Origin: Bacteroidota bacterium
Lineage (GTDB): Bacteria > Bacteroidota > Bacteroidia > Chitinophagales > LD1
Assembly: GCA_018267365.1 (NCBI GenBank)
Contig: JAFDYQ010000024.1
Location: 1 to 64,000, forward strand
Reading direction: 5' to 3'
DNA length: 64,000 nucleotides
Both the position numbers and the translations under genes were made by a program. Shown here piece after piece: positions 26,981 through 35,551 of the stretch; positions within the stretch are counted from its first letter, which is position 1, and the number at the start of each line of letters is the position of its first letter. The notes beneath the pieces were generated by a model. That model was not told the DNA's origin, ran no database searches, and saw only the letters and a program-made list of their open reading frames with translations.

Positions 26981-27762
26981 CAGAGCGCAAAAAGATACAG
27001 GATGAACTTTATGAATTGAACCGGTCACTGGAGGAGAAGGTAAAAGAAAGGACGGCGCAGCTGGAGGAATCAAACCGTGCGCTGGAGTCCTTCAGCTCTC
27101 TGGCCGCGCATGACCTACAGTCGCCCCTTCGTGTACTCACCGGCTATATAGGCCTGCTGAAGAGAGAGTATGAGAATGAACTGCCTACAGATGCGCATAC
27201 CTTGATGGATGTCATTATGAAGCAGACTAACCGGATGAAGGAGCTGATCACGGATCTCCTGAAGTTTTCGCGTGCATCGCACGCTGCGCTGGAGAGAAAA
27301 CCGGTACAGATGACATCACTGGTGCAGGATCAAATAGATGAACAGCTGCTGGTAGGTAGCGGCCATACGATACCTCGGATAGTGATTCATGATCTGGGCG
27401 TATCAAACTGCGATGCGGGCCTCATGCGTGAGGTCTGGGCTAATCTGATCTCAAATGCCATCAAGTATTCTACTAAGAATGTAAAGCCGCGTGTAGAGAT
27501 AGGCTCCCGACCGTCAGAGCAGGAGCAAGTATATTACATATCTGATAATGGAATAGGTTTTGACATGAAGGCCGCAGACAAAATGTTTCAGCTATTCCAC
27601 CGCCTGCATAGTAGTTCAGACTTTGAGGGCACAGGCCTGGGACTGGCCCTCGTGAAAAATATTGTGAATAAACATGGTGGCCGCATCTGGGCAGAGTCTG
27701 TACAGGGCGAGGGGGCAACGTTTTATTTTACCCTCCCAGAAGCATCATTTGATCACGCCTAG
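26908..27762 (+). CDS. Multi-PAS sensor histidine kinase, C-terminal kinase part
   Basis: 284 residues visible after the frameshift. It starts within the fifth PAC motif (AIVSNLRDVTERKK), passes a coiled coil (about 30-60, SLEEKVKERTAQLEESNRA), then the dimerisation/phospho-acceptor helix with histidine in SSLAAHDLQSPLRVL, the N box (VWANLISNAIKYS), G1 (ISDNGIGFDM), F box-like FQLFHRLH and G2 (EGTGLGLALVKNIVNKHGG). These are all the parts of an active HATPase core. Adding one G to GACGTAGC (26891-26898) restores RHKDGSWRWMEASS and joins this part to the PAS array. The gene overlaps kbl tail-to-tail by 18 bp. No response regulator lies next to it. Confidence 0.85.
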   Translation: MEASSISHLNSPAVNAIVSNLRDVTERKKIQDELYELNRSLEEKVKERTAQLEESNRALESFSSLAAHDLQSPLRVLTGYIGLLKREYENELPTDAHTLMDVIMKQTNRMKELITDLLKFSRASHAALERKPVQMTSLVQDQIDEQLLVGSGHTIPRIVIHDLGVSNCDAGLMREVWANLISNAIKYSTKNVKPRVEIGSRPSEQEQVYYISDNGIGFDMKAADKMFQLFHRLHSSSDFEGTGLGLALVKNIVNKHGGRIWAESVQGEGATFYFTLPEASFDHA

Positions 27763-28932
27763 TTTCTTACCCACTTTTTCAAATGCTGCAATAGCCTGGT
27801 CCAGGTGCTCCTTTTTATGCGCAGCAGATAGCTGTACGCGGATGCGGGCCTGCTCCTTAGGTACTACGGGAAAGAAGAACCCTATCACATAGATACCCTC
27901 TTTCAGCATCTCATCGGCAAAGACCTGAGATAGCTTGGCATCGTAGAGCATGACGGGCACGATGGCAGATTCGCCGTCTTTGAAATCAAGGCCAACTTTC
28001 TTGAGGCCATCTTTGAAATAGTTGATATTCCACTCCAGCTGGTCGCGGAGGGCGGTGCTCTCGCTCAGCATGTCAAAGACCTCTATCGCGGCACCGGCTA
28101 TAGATGGTGCCAGTGAGTTAGAGAAAAGGTATGGACGTGAGCGCTGGCGCAGCATATCTATGATCTCTTTCTTGCCGGTGGTGAAGCCGCCCATCGCGCC
28201 ACCGAGGGCCTTGCCTAGCGTGCCTGTGATAATGTCTATACGTCCCATCACATTGCGCAACTCTACGGAGCCGCGGCCTGTTTTGCCGATGAAGCCTGTG
28301 GCGTGGCTCTCGTCTACCATGACCATAGCGTTGTATTTATCTGCCAGGTCACAGACTTTGTCGAGCTGCGCTACATAGCCGTCCATAGAGAAGACGCCGT
28401 CTGTCACTATGATGCGGTTTTTCTGGGCCTGAGACTTTTTCAGGCACTCCTCCAGCTCGGCCATGTCGTTATTGGCATAGCGGTAGCGCACAGCCTTGCA
28501 GAGGCGCACGCCGTCTATAATGGAGGCATGGTTCAGCGCATCAGAGATGATCGCATCGTTCTCATCAAAGAGCGGTTCAAATACGCCACCATTGGCATCG
28601 AAGCAGGCTGCATATAGTATAGTATCCTCTGTACCGAGAAAGGAGGCGATCTTGGCCTCCAGCTCCTTGTGTATATCCTGTGTACCGCAGATAAAGCGCA
28701 CAGAGCTCATGCCGAATCCGTGCGTATCGAGCGCTTTTTTCGCGGCGTTTATCACCCGCGGGTGAGAGGAGAGGCCGAGGTAGTTGTTGGCGCAGAAGTT
28801 GACCACTTCACTGCCGTCCTGTAGTTTGATCACCGCGTCTTGTGGCGTGGTGATGATGCGCTCGCGCTTGTAGAGGCCGTTTGCATCGATATTTTGCAAT
28901 TCCTCGGTGAGTTTATCTTTGATAGTGTACAT
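27745..28932 (-). CDS. kbl: Glycine C-acetyltransferase (2-amino-3-ketobutyrate CoA ligase)
   Basis: A 395-residue PLP enzyme of the alpha-oxoamine synthase group that cleaves 2-amino-3-ketobutyrate with CoA to glycine and acetyl-CoA in threonine breakdown. Visible features: NFCANNYLGLSSHP at the N-terminus, GMSSVRFICGTQ, SDALNHASIIDGVRL, the PLP aspartate in VMVDESHATGF, and the Schiff-base lysine in ITGTLGKALGGAMGG. Length and motifs match Kbl better than the related KAS/ALAS enzymes. Its usual partner, threonine dehydrogenase, is not in this window. A 10-bp inverted repeat (ACCAGCGCTG...CAGCGCTGGT, 28975-29013) lies just upstream, between this gene and sdhC. Confidence 0.93.
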   Translation of the reverse strand: MYTIKDKLTEELQNIDANGLYKRERIITTPQDAVIKLQDGSEVVNFCANNYLGLSSHPRVINAAKKALDTHGFGMSSVRFICGTQDIHKELEAKIASFLGTEDTILYAACFDANGGVFEPLFDENDAIISDALNHASIIDGVRLCKAVRYRYANNDMAELEECLKKSQAQKNRIIVTDGVFSMDGYVAQLDKVCDLADKYNAMVMVDESHATGFIGKTGRGSVELRNVMGRIDIITGTLGKALGGAMGGFTTGKKEIIDMLRQRSRPYLFSNSLAPSIAGAAIEVFDMLSESTALRDQLEWNINYFKDGLKKVGLDFKDGESAIVPVMLYDAKLSQVFADEMLKEGIYVIGFFFPVVPKEQARIRVQLSAAHKKEHLDQAIAAFEKVGKKLGVIK

Positions 28933-28974
28933 GTATTGTTGCTTTAGTGGGGCTAAGGTAGAAATAAGCCGAAT

Positions 28975-29013
28975 ACCAGCGCTGCAATGCCTAAGATGTA
29001 TATCAGCGCTGGT
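28975..29013. promoter_or_regulatory. Perfect 10-bp inverted repeat between kbl and sdhC
   Basis: Arms ACCAGCGCTG (28975-28984) and CAGCGCTGGT (29004-29013) are exact complements, 19 bp apart. They lie 43 bp upstream of the kbl start and about 190 bp upstream of sdhC, in a divergent intergenic region. The position fits an operator or an RNA hairpin in the kbl leader; no T-run follows on either strand. Confidence 0.45.
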
Positions 29014-29164
29014 TCTTAAAAACTGGAAAACAAACTGGTAGATTTATTTGTTATTGCATATGAAAATGATGGAATTTTGGTGCCCGCTTAAATTGAATCA
29101 TTCTAAATAAGCGGCTGTTCACGCAATAAAGGTTCAAAATCCTTTCATTTGTCAGACTGTACAT

Positions 29165-29172
29165 TAATTTTG
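29165..29172 (+). promoter_or_regulatory. TANNTTTG-type -7 element upstream of sdhC
   Basis: TAATTTTG matches the Bacteroidota -7 consensus TANNTTTG, 29 bp before the sdhC start codon. A TTTG at 29148-29151 is present upstream, but the spacer is only 13 bp, shorter than the usual 17-23, so the -33 assignment is uncertain. Confidence 0.4.
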
Positions 29173-29201
29173 GCACCGCATTAACAAAAATCTAATACAA
29201 G

Positions 29202-29912
29202 ATGTCTGCTGCTACGCACAAATCTTCAGCCCTCTTCAAATCATCGCTCGGCAAAAAATACCTCATGGGCCTGACGGGACTTTTCCTGATCAGCTTCCTC
29301 GTGGTGCACTGCTTTGTCAATGCGATGGTATTCTTTGACAGCACGGGTCAGCTTTTCAATGAGTATGCCCACTTTATGGGTACCAATATCATCATCCGCA
29401 TCATGGAGGTGGTACTCTTTGGCGGTCTGCTGCTGCATATCATAGATGGCCTGATGCTCTACTTTCAGAACCGTGCCGCCCGTCCGCAGGGATATGCTTA
29501 TAATAAGCCTAGTGCCAATAGCACCTGGTACAGCCGCAGCATGGCCATACTCGGTACGCTGCTGCTCATCTTCCTGATCATGCACCTCTACCACTTCTGG
29601 CTCAAGTCGCGTTTCCTGGGCCTGCCTGAGGTACAGCATCCACAGTTTAATGTACAGATGCTGGATCTCTACTCAGAGATGTCTATCGTATTCAGCTTCC
29701 TGCCGGTAGTGATCGTGTATGTACTGGCACAGGTGGCGCTGGCATACCACCTGCTGCACGGCTTCTGGAGCGCCTTCCAGTCACTGGGCTTGAATCATAC
29801 CAAGTATAACAAGGGAATCCATCTGGCGGGTACAGCATTCGCGGTAGTGATACCTTTCATCTTTGCCCTGATGCCGATCGTGATCTATCTGCGCACGCAA
29901 GGAATACTCTAA
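29202..29912 (+). CDS. sdhC: Succinate dehydrogenase cytochrome b subunit (b558 type)
   Basis: A 236-residue membrane anchor of complex II. Five hydrophobic segments carry histidines suited to two hemes (LVVHCFVNAM, LHIIDGLML, LIMHLYHFWL, AYHLLHGFW). This single-subunit, five-helix type replaces separate SdhC and SdhD and is usual in Bacteroidota, where it passes electrons between succinate and menaquinone. KSSLGKKYLMGLTGLFLISF is the familiar start of the first helix. It leads the sdhC-sdhA-(insert)-sdhB operon. Confidence 0.95.
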   Translation: MSAATHKSSALFKSSLGKKYLMGLTGLFLISFLVVHCFVNAMVFFDSTGQLFNEYAHFMGTNIIIRIMEVVLFGGLLLHIIDGLMLYFQNRAARPQGYAYNKPSANSTWYSRSMAILGTLLLIFLIMHLYHFWLKSRFLGLPEVQHPQFNVQMLDLYSEMSIVFSFLPVVIVYVLAQVALAYHLLHGFWSAFQSLGLNHTKYNKGIHLAGTAFAVVIPFIFALMPIVIYLRTQGIL

Positions 29913-29935
29913 TCATTCAAATAGTATTTGCATTG

Positions 29936-29973
29936 TCTCAATACTCAATACTCAATACTAACTACTCAATATT
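29936..29973 (+). repeat. Short imperfect tandem repeat between sdhC and sdhA
   Basis: TCTCAATACTCAATACTCAA, then TACTAACTACTCAATATT: a 7-8-bp ACTCAAT word repeated about four times, filling most of the 70-bp gap. It sits directly upstream of the sdhA start region. It resembles short low-complexity repeats scattered in Bacteroidota genomes; a role is not evident. Confidence 0.6.
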
Positions 29974-29982
29974 AAAAAAGAT

Positions 29983-31917
29983 ATGGCTTTAGACTCAAAA
30001 ATACCTGAGGGAAAACTCCAGGAAAAGTGGGAAGAATATAAGGAGCATGCCAAGCTCGTAAACCCTGCCAACAAGCGCAAGGTAGAAGTGATCGTAGTAG
30101 GTACGGGCCTGGCCGGTGCCTCTGCTGCGGCTACACTCGCAGAGCTGGGCTACAAAGTGAAGGCATTTTGCTTTCAGGATTCTCCACGCCGTGCCCACTC
30201 TATCGCGGCACAGGGGGGTATCAACTCTGCCAAGAACTATAAGAATGACGGCGACTCGGTTTACCGCCTTTTCTACGATACGATCAAGGGTGGCGACTTC
30301 CGCTCACGCGAGGCCAATGTGTACCGCCTGGCGCAGGTGTCTACAGACATCATAGACCAGTGCACGGCACAGGGCGTACCTTTTGCACGTGAGTACGGCG
30401 GCCTGCTGGACAATCGTTCCTTTGGCGGTGCCCAGGTGTCACGTACATTCTACGCACGTGGCCAGACCGGTCAGCAGCTCTTGCTGGGTGCCTACCAGGC
30501 CTTGGAGCGCCAGATAGGCCTGGGCAATGTACAAATGTACTCCCGCCATGAGATGGTAGACGTGGTGATCATAGATGGCAAGGCCCGTGGTATCATAGCG
30601 CGCAACCTCATCACCGGCAAGCTGGAAAGGTATTTCGGCCATGCAGTGGTGCTCGCATCAGGTGGCTATGGCAACGTATTTTACCTATCGACAAATGCGA
30701 TGGGCAGCAACGTGACAGCGGCCTGGAAAGCACACAAGAAAGGCGCATACTTTGCCAATCCATGCTACACACAGATCCACCCTACCTGTATACCGGTATC
30801 GGGCGACTATCAGTCTAAGCTGACGCTGATGTCTGAGTCCCTGCGTAATGACGGCCGTGTATGGGTGCCAAAGACCCGTGAGGATGCTAAGGCGATCCGC
30901 GAGGGTAAGAAGCGTGCAGAAGACATTAAAGAAGAAGATCGTGACTACTACCTGGAGCGCAAGTATCCATCATTTGGCAACCTGTGTCCGCGTGATATTG
31001 CATCGCGCGCTGCCAAAGAGGCCTGTGATGATGGCCGGGGCATCGTGCCTTCAGGTTTTGGTGTGTTCCTCGATTTTTCGGATGCTATCAGGCGCCTCGG
31101 TATAGATACGGTCAAGGCCCGCTATGGTGAGCTCTTCCCGATGTATCAGAATATAACTAATGAAGATCCGCTGAAGACGCCGATGAAGATCTATCCTGCC
31201 GTACACTACACTATGGGCGGCCTGTGGGTAGACTATGAGCTGATGACCTCGATACAGGGTCTTTACTGCCTCGGCGAGGCTAACTTTAGCGATCACGGTG
31301 CCAACCGACTCGGAGCATCTGCGCTGATGCAGGGCCTGGCAGATGGCTACTTCGTACTGCCATATACCATAGGCAACTATCTCTCTGCAGAAATATTCAC
31401 TAAGGCGATACCTACAGATCACCCTGCCTTTGAAGAAGCGGCCAAGGCAGCTGACGAGCGCATGAAGAAGCTACTCTCTATCAATGGTAAGCAATCAGTA
31501 GAGGACATACACCGCAAGCTGGGCAAGATCATGTGGGAATACTGCGGTATGGCCCGCAACGCAGAAGGCCTGACCAAGGCCCGCAAGCTGATACAAGAGC
31601 TGCGCGAAGAGTTCTGGAGTGATGTGAAGGTGACGGGCCAGCAGAATGAATTCAATACTGAGCTGGATAAGGCAGGTCGTGTGGCTGACTTTCTGGAGCT
31701 GGGCGAGCTGATGGTGATAGACGCGCTGAACAGGAACGAGTCTTGTGGCGGTCACTTCCGCGAGGAGTACCAGGAGCAGGGCGAGGCCAAGCGTGATGAT
31801 GAGCACTATCTGTATGTAGCAGCATGGGAGTTTAAGGGGGTAGGTGCCGATCCCGAGCTGCACAAGGAAGAGCTGAAGTATGAGAATATCAAACTGCAGG
31901 TGAGGAGCTACAAGTAA
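29983..31917 (+). CDS. sdhA: Succinate dehydrogenase/fumarate reductase flavoprotein subunit
   Basis: A 644-residue catalytic subunit with covalently bound FAD. The dinucleotide fold is [20 protein letters not shown] (about residues 36-55), the flavin-linking histidine lies in [17 protein letters not shown], and the substrate-binding histidine/arginine region includes [24 protein letters not shown] and [20 protein letters not shown]. The C-terminal helical domain is complete. Succinate is oxidised to fumarate, or the reverse under fermentation. The stop codon at 31915-31917 is part of the left repeat of the following insert. Confidence 0.96.
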   Translation: MALDSKIPEGKLQEKWEEYKEHAKLVNPANKRKVEVIVVGTGLAGASAAATLAELGYKVKAFCFQDSPRRAHSIAAQGGINSAKNYKNDGDSVYRLFYDTIKGGDFRSREANVYRLAQVSTDIIDQCTAQGVPFAREYGGLLDNRSFGGAQVSRTFYARGQTGQQLLLGAYQALERQIGLGNVQMYSRHEMVDVVIIDGKARGIIARNLITGKLERYFGHAVVLASGGYGNVFYLSTNAMGSNVTAAWKAHKKGAYFANPCYTQIHPTCIPVSGDYQSKLTLMSESLRNDGRVWVPKTREDAKAIREGKKRAEDIKEEDRDYYLERKYPSFGNLCPRDIASRAAKEACDDGRGIVPSGFGVFLDFSDAIRRLGIDTVKARYGELFPMYQNITNEDPLKTPMKIYPAVHYTMGGLWVDYELMTSIQGLYCLGEANFSDHGANRLGASALMQGLADGYFVLPYTIGNYLSAEIFTKAIPTDHPAFEEAAKAADERMKKLLSINGKQSVEDIHRKLGKIMWEYCGMARNAEGLTKARKLIQELREEFWSDVKVTGQQNEFNTELDKAGRVADFLELGELMVIDALNRNESCGGHFREEYQEQGEAKRDDEHYLYVAAWEFKGVGADPELHKEELKYENIKLQVRSYK

Positions 31918-31953
31918 TTTGAAAATGTGCTGATTTGAAAATTTGAAAATGAT
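31916..31953. repeat. Left 8-bp-modular repeat of the IVS-like insert
   Basis: AATTTGAAAATGTGCTGATT TGAAAATTTGAAAATGA: built from 8-bp words ATTTGAAA, ATGTGCTG, ATTTGAAA, ATTTGAAA, ATG. It overlaps the sdhA stop codon. The right repeat at 32386-32422, read on the other strand, uses the same words in a different order. Confidence 0.85.
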
Positions 31954-31997
31954 AATACAGATGCCGAAAGGCGGATGTATTTATAAATGAGACTGAG

Positions 31998-32345
31998 ATG
32001 TGTGATGATAAAAAGAATTTAATTGTTGATCTGACTTTTGAATTCTCTTTGAAGATCATTGAATACACCGAGTTGCTGGAAAGCAAACGTAAATTCAATA
32101 TGGCAAATCAGTTGTTCAGGGCAGGAACTGCTATAGGAGCAAATGTGAACGAAGCTCAAAATGCGGAAAGCAAAAAAGACTTCGTACACAAGATGAAGAT
32201 TGCGGCCAAAGAATGTGATGAGAGTTCTTATTGGCTAAAGCTTTGTAAGGCTGCTCCCAGCTATCCAGATCCGGATGGACTAATGGAAGATGTGATAGTG
32301 CTAAACAAAATTTTGTCGAAAATCATTTCATCAAGCAAAGAATAA
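31998..32345 (+). CDS. Four-helix-bundle protein, 23S rRNA intervening-sequence (IVS) type
   Basis: A 115-residue all-helical protein of the family first found in insertions of 23S rRNA helices (also called S23 ribosomal or four-helix-bundle protein). Family signs: LTFEFSLKIIEYTELL, ANQLFRAGTAIGANVNEAQ, AESKKDFVHKMKIAAKECDE, SSYWLKLCK and the final NKILSKIISSSK. The protein is thought to be basic and RNA-associated; its exact role is unresolved. It sits between sdhA and sdhB, on the same strand, is more AT-rich than its hosts and is flanked on both sides by matching modular repeats, so it looks like an inserted element. Start by ATG at 31998; no nearer good alternative. Confidence 0.88.
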   Translation: MCDDKKNLIVDLTFEFSLKIIEYTELLESKRKFNMANQLFRAGTAIGANVNEAQNAESKKDFVHKMKIAAKECDESSYWLKLCKAAPSYPDPDGLMEDVIVLNKILSKIISSSKE

Positions 32346-32385
32346 GATATTAGAAACAAGGAGGTGCAGTTTTGATTTTGTATTT

Positions 32386-32422
32386 CATTTTCAAATCTGC
32401 ACATCTTCAAATTTTCAAATAA
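32386..32422. repeat. Right 8-bp-modular repeat of the IVS-like insert
   Basis: On the minus strand it reads ATTTGAAA, ATTTGAAG, ATGTGCAG, ATTTGAAA, ATG, the same set of words as the left repeat at 31916-31953 but permuted. It ends one base before the sdhB start codon, so it replaces whatever leader sdhB originally had. Confidence 0.85.
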
Positions 32423-32423
32423 T

Positions 32424-33176
32424 ATGAAACTTAATCTCAAAGTCTGGAGACAAAAGAATGCCAATACAACCGGCAAGCTGGTAGACTATACTGTAGACGG
32501 ACTGAATCCGGATATGTCTTTCCTGGAAATGGTAGATGTACTGAATGACCAGCTGGTCAAAAAGGGCGAAGAGCCGGTAGGTTTTGACCATGACTGCCGC
32601 GAGGGTATCTGTGGTATGTGCAGCATGTATATAGATGGCCGTGCCCACGGTCCGCAGCATGCGGCTACTACCTGCCAGCTGTACCTGCGCTCATTCAAGG
32701 ATGGCGATACCGTACACGTAGAGCCGTGGAGGTCGAGGGCATTCCCTATCGTAAATGACCTCGTGACTGACCGCTCAGCATTTGACCGTATCATCGCTGC
32801 GGGAGGCTTCGTGAGTGTCAATACCGGACAGGCGCAAGATGCCAATAACCTGCCTGTAGAGAAACTGAACGCCGAGAAGGCAATGGATGCCGCTGCCTGC
32901 ATCGGCTGCGGTGCCTGCGTGGCCGCCTGCCCTAACGGCGCTGCGATGCTCTTCGTTTCTGCCAAGATATCTCAGCTCGCCCTCCTGCCGCAAGGCCAGC
33001 CTGAGCGCGACCTCCGCGCCCTGCGCATGGTGGAGCAGATGGATGCCGAAGGCTTTGGCAACTGCTCTAACATCGGCGCCTGCGAGGCAGAGTGCCCTAA
33101 AGAGATCAAGCTGACCAACATCGCCCGTATGAACAGGGACTTCCTGGTGGCGTCTGTGGGTAGCGAGACGGAGTAA
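32424..33176 (+). CDS. sdhB: Succinate dehydrogenase/fumarate reductase iron-sulfur subunit
   Basis: A 250-residue subunit that carries electrons from FAD to the membrane anchor. The [2Fe-2S] site is [15 protein letters not shown]; the [4Fe-4S] and [3Fe-4S] sites are supplied by [15 protein letters not shown] and [15 protein letters not shown]. Length is normal for the Bacteroidota b558-type enzyme. The start codon at 32424 is only 1 bp after a repeat belonging to the IVS-like insert, so translation initiation must use repeat sequence (TTTTCAAATAAT) as leader. Confidence 0.96.
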   Translation: MKLNLKVWRQKNANTTGKLVDYTVDGLNPDMSFLEMVDVLNDQLVKKGEEPVGFDHDCREGICGMCSMYIDGRAHGPQHAATTCQLYLRSFKDGDTVHVEPWRSRAFPIVNDLVTDRSAFDRIIAAGGFVSVNTGQAQDANNLPVEKLNAEKAMDAAACIGCGACVAACPNGAAMLFVSAKISQLALLPQGQPERDLRALRMVEQMDAEGFGNCSNIGACEAECPKEIKLTNIARMNRDFLVASVGSETE

Positions 33177-33205
33177 AGTAAATTACCATAAATTAATATT
33201 TGCAG

Positions 33206-33240
33206 GGACAAGGCCACCACGGTCTTGTCCTTGCTATTTT
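33206..33240 (+). terminator. Terminator after sdhB
   Basis: Arms GGACAAGG (33206-33213) and ACCGTGG-flanked CTTGTCC (33224-33230) form a stem, followed by TTGCTATTTT. It lies 30 bp past the sdhB stop and closes the sdh operon. Confidence 0.6.
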
Positions 33241-33266
33241 GTAGCTTTATCATATAAACTACGCGC

Positions 33267-33965
33267 GTGAAAAAGATCACCATCGGCGTCACTATCACCG
33301 AGGCCCGCTACGAGAACTACCCTAAATGGATAAAGGGTGATGATGATAGCATCAGCATCATAGAGCTATCTGCTGAAAACCAGAACTGGGACGAGATAGA
33401 GGACTGTGATGGCATACTGCTGACCGGTGGCGTGGATATGCATCCGCAGTTTTATGATAGTAAAGAGCTGCGCTATCCGCATGCGCCGGCGGAGTTCAAT
33501 ACAGCACGCGATGAGTTTGAAATGCACGTCTTCGAGACGGCGCTCAATTTTGAGCATCCAATACTCGCCATCTGCCGCGGTCATCAGTTGGTAAACGTAG
33601 CCCTCGGTGGCAACCTGATACAGGACATAGGCGATACTGCAAATGAAGTACACAAGCGCGGTGAAGAAGACAAACAACACGGCATCACTACTGAGCCAGG
33701 TACGCTGCTGAGTGAAATTAGTGGAGCCTCCGGCACTATCAATAGCGCCCACCATCAGGCCATCAAAAACCTCAGTGACGAACTCATAGCCAATAGTCAC
33801 TCTTCGGACGGTATCATAGAAGGTGCCGAGTGGAAAAGCAAGGAAGACAAACCCTGGCTGCTCACCGTACAGTGGCACCCGGAGCGTATAGCGAATAAGG
33901 AGACCAATCCTTTCTCGCATAATATCCGGGAGGCTTTTTTAAAGGCTGTACGTGCTACGGTGTAA
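33267..33965 (+). CDS. Class I amidotransferase-like gamma-glutamyl hydrolase (peptidase C26)
   Basis: A 232-residue hydrolase of the type that cleaves gamma-glutamyl bonds, such as gamma-glutamyl-GABA hydrolase (PuuD-like). The triad is visible: cysteine in ILAICRGHQLVNVALGG, histidine and glutamate in VQWHPER, with ILLTGGVDMHPQFY and SAHHQAIKN as further family marks. The gene starts with GTG at 33267; no ATG lies in frame before the first conserved strand (KKITIGVTITEARYE). It is followed 132 bp later by an aldehyde dehydrogenase of the succinate-semialdehyde type, which supports but does not prove a GABA or putrescine route ending in succinate. Confidence 0.85.
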   Translation: MKKITIGVTITEARYENYPKWIKGDDDSISIIELSAENQNWDEIEDCDGILLTGGVDMHPQFYDSKELRYPHAPAEFNTARDEFEMHVFETALNFEHPILAICRGHQLVNVALGGNLIQDIGDTANEVHKRGEEDKQHGITTEPGTLLSEISGASGTINSAHHQAIKNLSDELIANSHSSDGIIEGAEWKSKEDKPWLLTVQWHPERIANKETNPFSHNIREAFLKAVRATV

Positions 33966-34097
33966 GCCGTTAAAAAATCTTTGCGTACTCTGCGTCCTTT
34001 GCGGTTAATCACACCTCGTACTCAGTTTTGATTTATATTTGAGCCGCTCAAATTATTTTATCGTTTTTCCCGGCAGGGAAAGTAAAACATCTCATAC

Positions 34098-35462
34098 ATG
34101 AAGATCGTCAATCCGGCTGACGGCAAGGTCATAGCCAATGTCAAGGAAGATTCTAAAAAGTCTATCACTACCAAGCTTGCTACCCTGCGCAAAGGCCAGG
34201 AGAAATGGGCAAAGGTGCCGCTGGCAAAGCGTGTAGCAGTGCTGCAAAAATTTGGCAAGCTGCTGGAGAGCAATATCAAAGAGTGCGGCGCGATACTCAC
34301 CTCAGAGGTAGGCAAGCCGCTACAGCAATCATACAATGAAGTGAACGGCGCGCATGCGCGTATCAAGTGGCTGACCGAGAATGCAACAAAGTACCTCAGT
34401 GATGAGGTGGTGAGCAATGCGCCGGGCATGACAGAGAAGATATCCTACGAACCGCTCGGCGTCGTGTGCAATATTTCTGCGTGGAACTATCCCTATCTCG
34501 TCGGTACCAACGTATTCGTACCTGCGCTGCTGGCGGGTAATGCAGTGTTGTACAAACCATCTGAGTTTTCTACCCTCACCGGCCTGCAGATAGAGAAGCT
34601 GCTGAAGAAAGCCGGCGTGCCTGATGATGCTTTTCAGGTAGTAGTGGGTGCAAAGGAGCAAGGAGAAATACTGCTGGACCTGCCGCTGGATGGCTACTAC
34701 TTTACTGGTTCGTATAAGACGGGTGACTATATCTACAAGCGCGTAGCGCCTAAGATGGTGCCATGCCAGCTCGAGCTGGGCGGCAAGGACCCGCTGTACG
34801 TAGCTGATGATATCAAGGATATAGCTGCTGTGGCGGCCGGTACTGCTGATGGTGCATTCTACAACAATGGTCAAAGCTGCTGCTCTGTAGAGCGCATCTA
34901 TGTGCACAAGAAAGTATATGACAAGTATGTAGAGGAGTTTGTGCGCGAGGTAAAGGGCTACAAGGCCGGCAATCCTACTGAGCCTGGTGTCTACATCGGT
35001 GCTATGACGCGTGCGGCGCAGCTGGATGTGCTGGATGCACAGGTAAAGGATGCTGTAAAAAAAGGCGGCAAAGTAGTGACAGGCGGCAAGCGCATAGCCG
35101 GCAAGGGCAACTACTATGAGCCGACTGTGATCCTGAATGCGAATAACAAGATGGCTGTGATGCAGGAGGAGAGCTTTGGTCCGGTCATCGGTATCATGAA
35201 GGTGAATAGCGACAAGGAAGCGCTCGAACTCATGCAGGATACACAGTACGGCCTCACTGCCTCTGTCTATAGCGCAGATGAGAAGCGTGCGGAAAAGATA
35301 CTCTCTGCGGTCAACTCCGGCACTGCCTATTGGAACTGCTGCGACCGCGTGAGCGCAGGCCTGCCGTGGAGCGGCAGGAAACATTCAGGTTTTGGTGCCA
35401 CGCTGTCACATCTCGGTCTGCGTGCGTTCACCAAGCCAAAGGGGTATCATTTGCGTGGATAA
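34098..35462 (+). CDS. NAD(P)-dependent aldehyde dehydrogenase, succinate-semialdehyde type
   Basis: A 454-residue enzyme of the ALDH superfamily. Visible sites: NISAWNYPYLVG (substrate asparagine), KPSEFSTLTG (nucleotide-binding lysine/serine), YFTGSYKTG, catalytic glutamate in LELGGKDPLYVAD and catalytic cysteine in NNGQSCCSVERIYV, followed by EESFGPVIGIM. The short N-terminus and NPADGKVIANV opening resemble succinate-semialdehyde dehydrogenase-type proteins in Bacteroidota. The substrate is inferred: a small omega-oxo acid, perhaps succinate semialdehyde, which would feed the neighbouring succinate dehydrogenase. Confidence 0.88.
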   Translation: MKIVNPADGKVIANVKEDSKKSITTKLATLRKGQEKWAKVPLAKRVAVLQKFGKLLESNIKECGAILTSEVGKPLQQSYNEVNGAHARIKWLTENATKYLSDEVVSNAPGMTEKISYEPLGVVCNISAWNYPYLVGTNVFVPALLAGNAVLYKPSEFSTLTGLQIEKLLKKAGVPDDAFQVVVGAKEQGEILLDLPLDGYYFTGSYKTGDYIYKRVAPKMVPCQLELGGKDPLYVADDIKDIAAVAAGTADGAFYNNGQSCCSVERIYVHKKVYDKYVEEFVREVKGYKAGNPTEPGVYIGAMTRAAQLDVLDAQVKDAVKKGGKVVTGGKRIAGKGNYYEPTVILNANNKMAVMQEESFGPVIGIMKVNSDKEALELMQDTQYGLTASVYSADEKRAEKILSAVNSGTAYWNCCDRVSAGLPWSGRKHSGFGATLSHLGLRAFTKPKGYHLRG

Positions 35463-35470
35463 TTGTACTG

Positions 35471-35546
35471 TGTAGAGACACATTATTATGCGTCTTCATC
35501 TGATCAATCCTTGCTCTTGAAAGCCGCATAATGATGCGGCTCTACA
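35471..35546. repeat. Inverted palindromic repeat between convergent genes
   Basis: Left arm TGTAGAGACACATTATTATGCGTC (35471-35494) and right arm GCCGCATAATGATGCGGCTCTACA (35523-35546) are imperfect inverted copies of one word family, TGTAGAG-N-CGCAT-N-ATGCG. The inner part of the right arm (GCCGCAT-AATG-ATGCGGC) is itself a hairpin. It lies between the stop codons of two convergent genes and could end transcription from both sides. Confidence 0.75.
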
Positions 35547-35551
35547 AAAAA

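Noticed and set aside
34329-35384. A 351-residue minus-strand frame
   Set aside because: It is antisense to the aldehyde dehydrogenase, whose catalytic motifs are intact.
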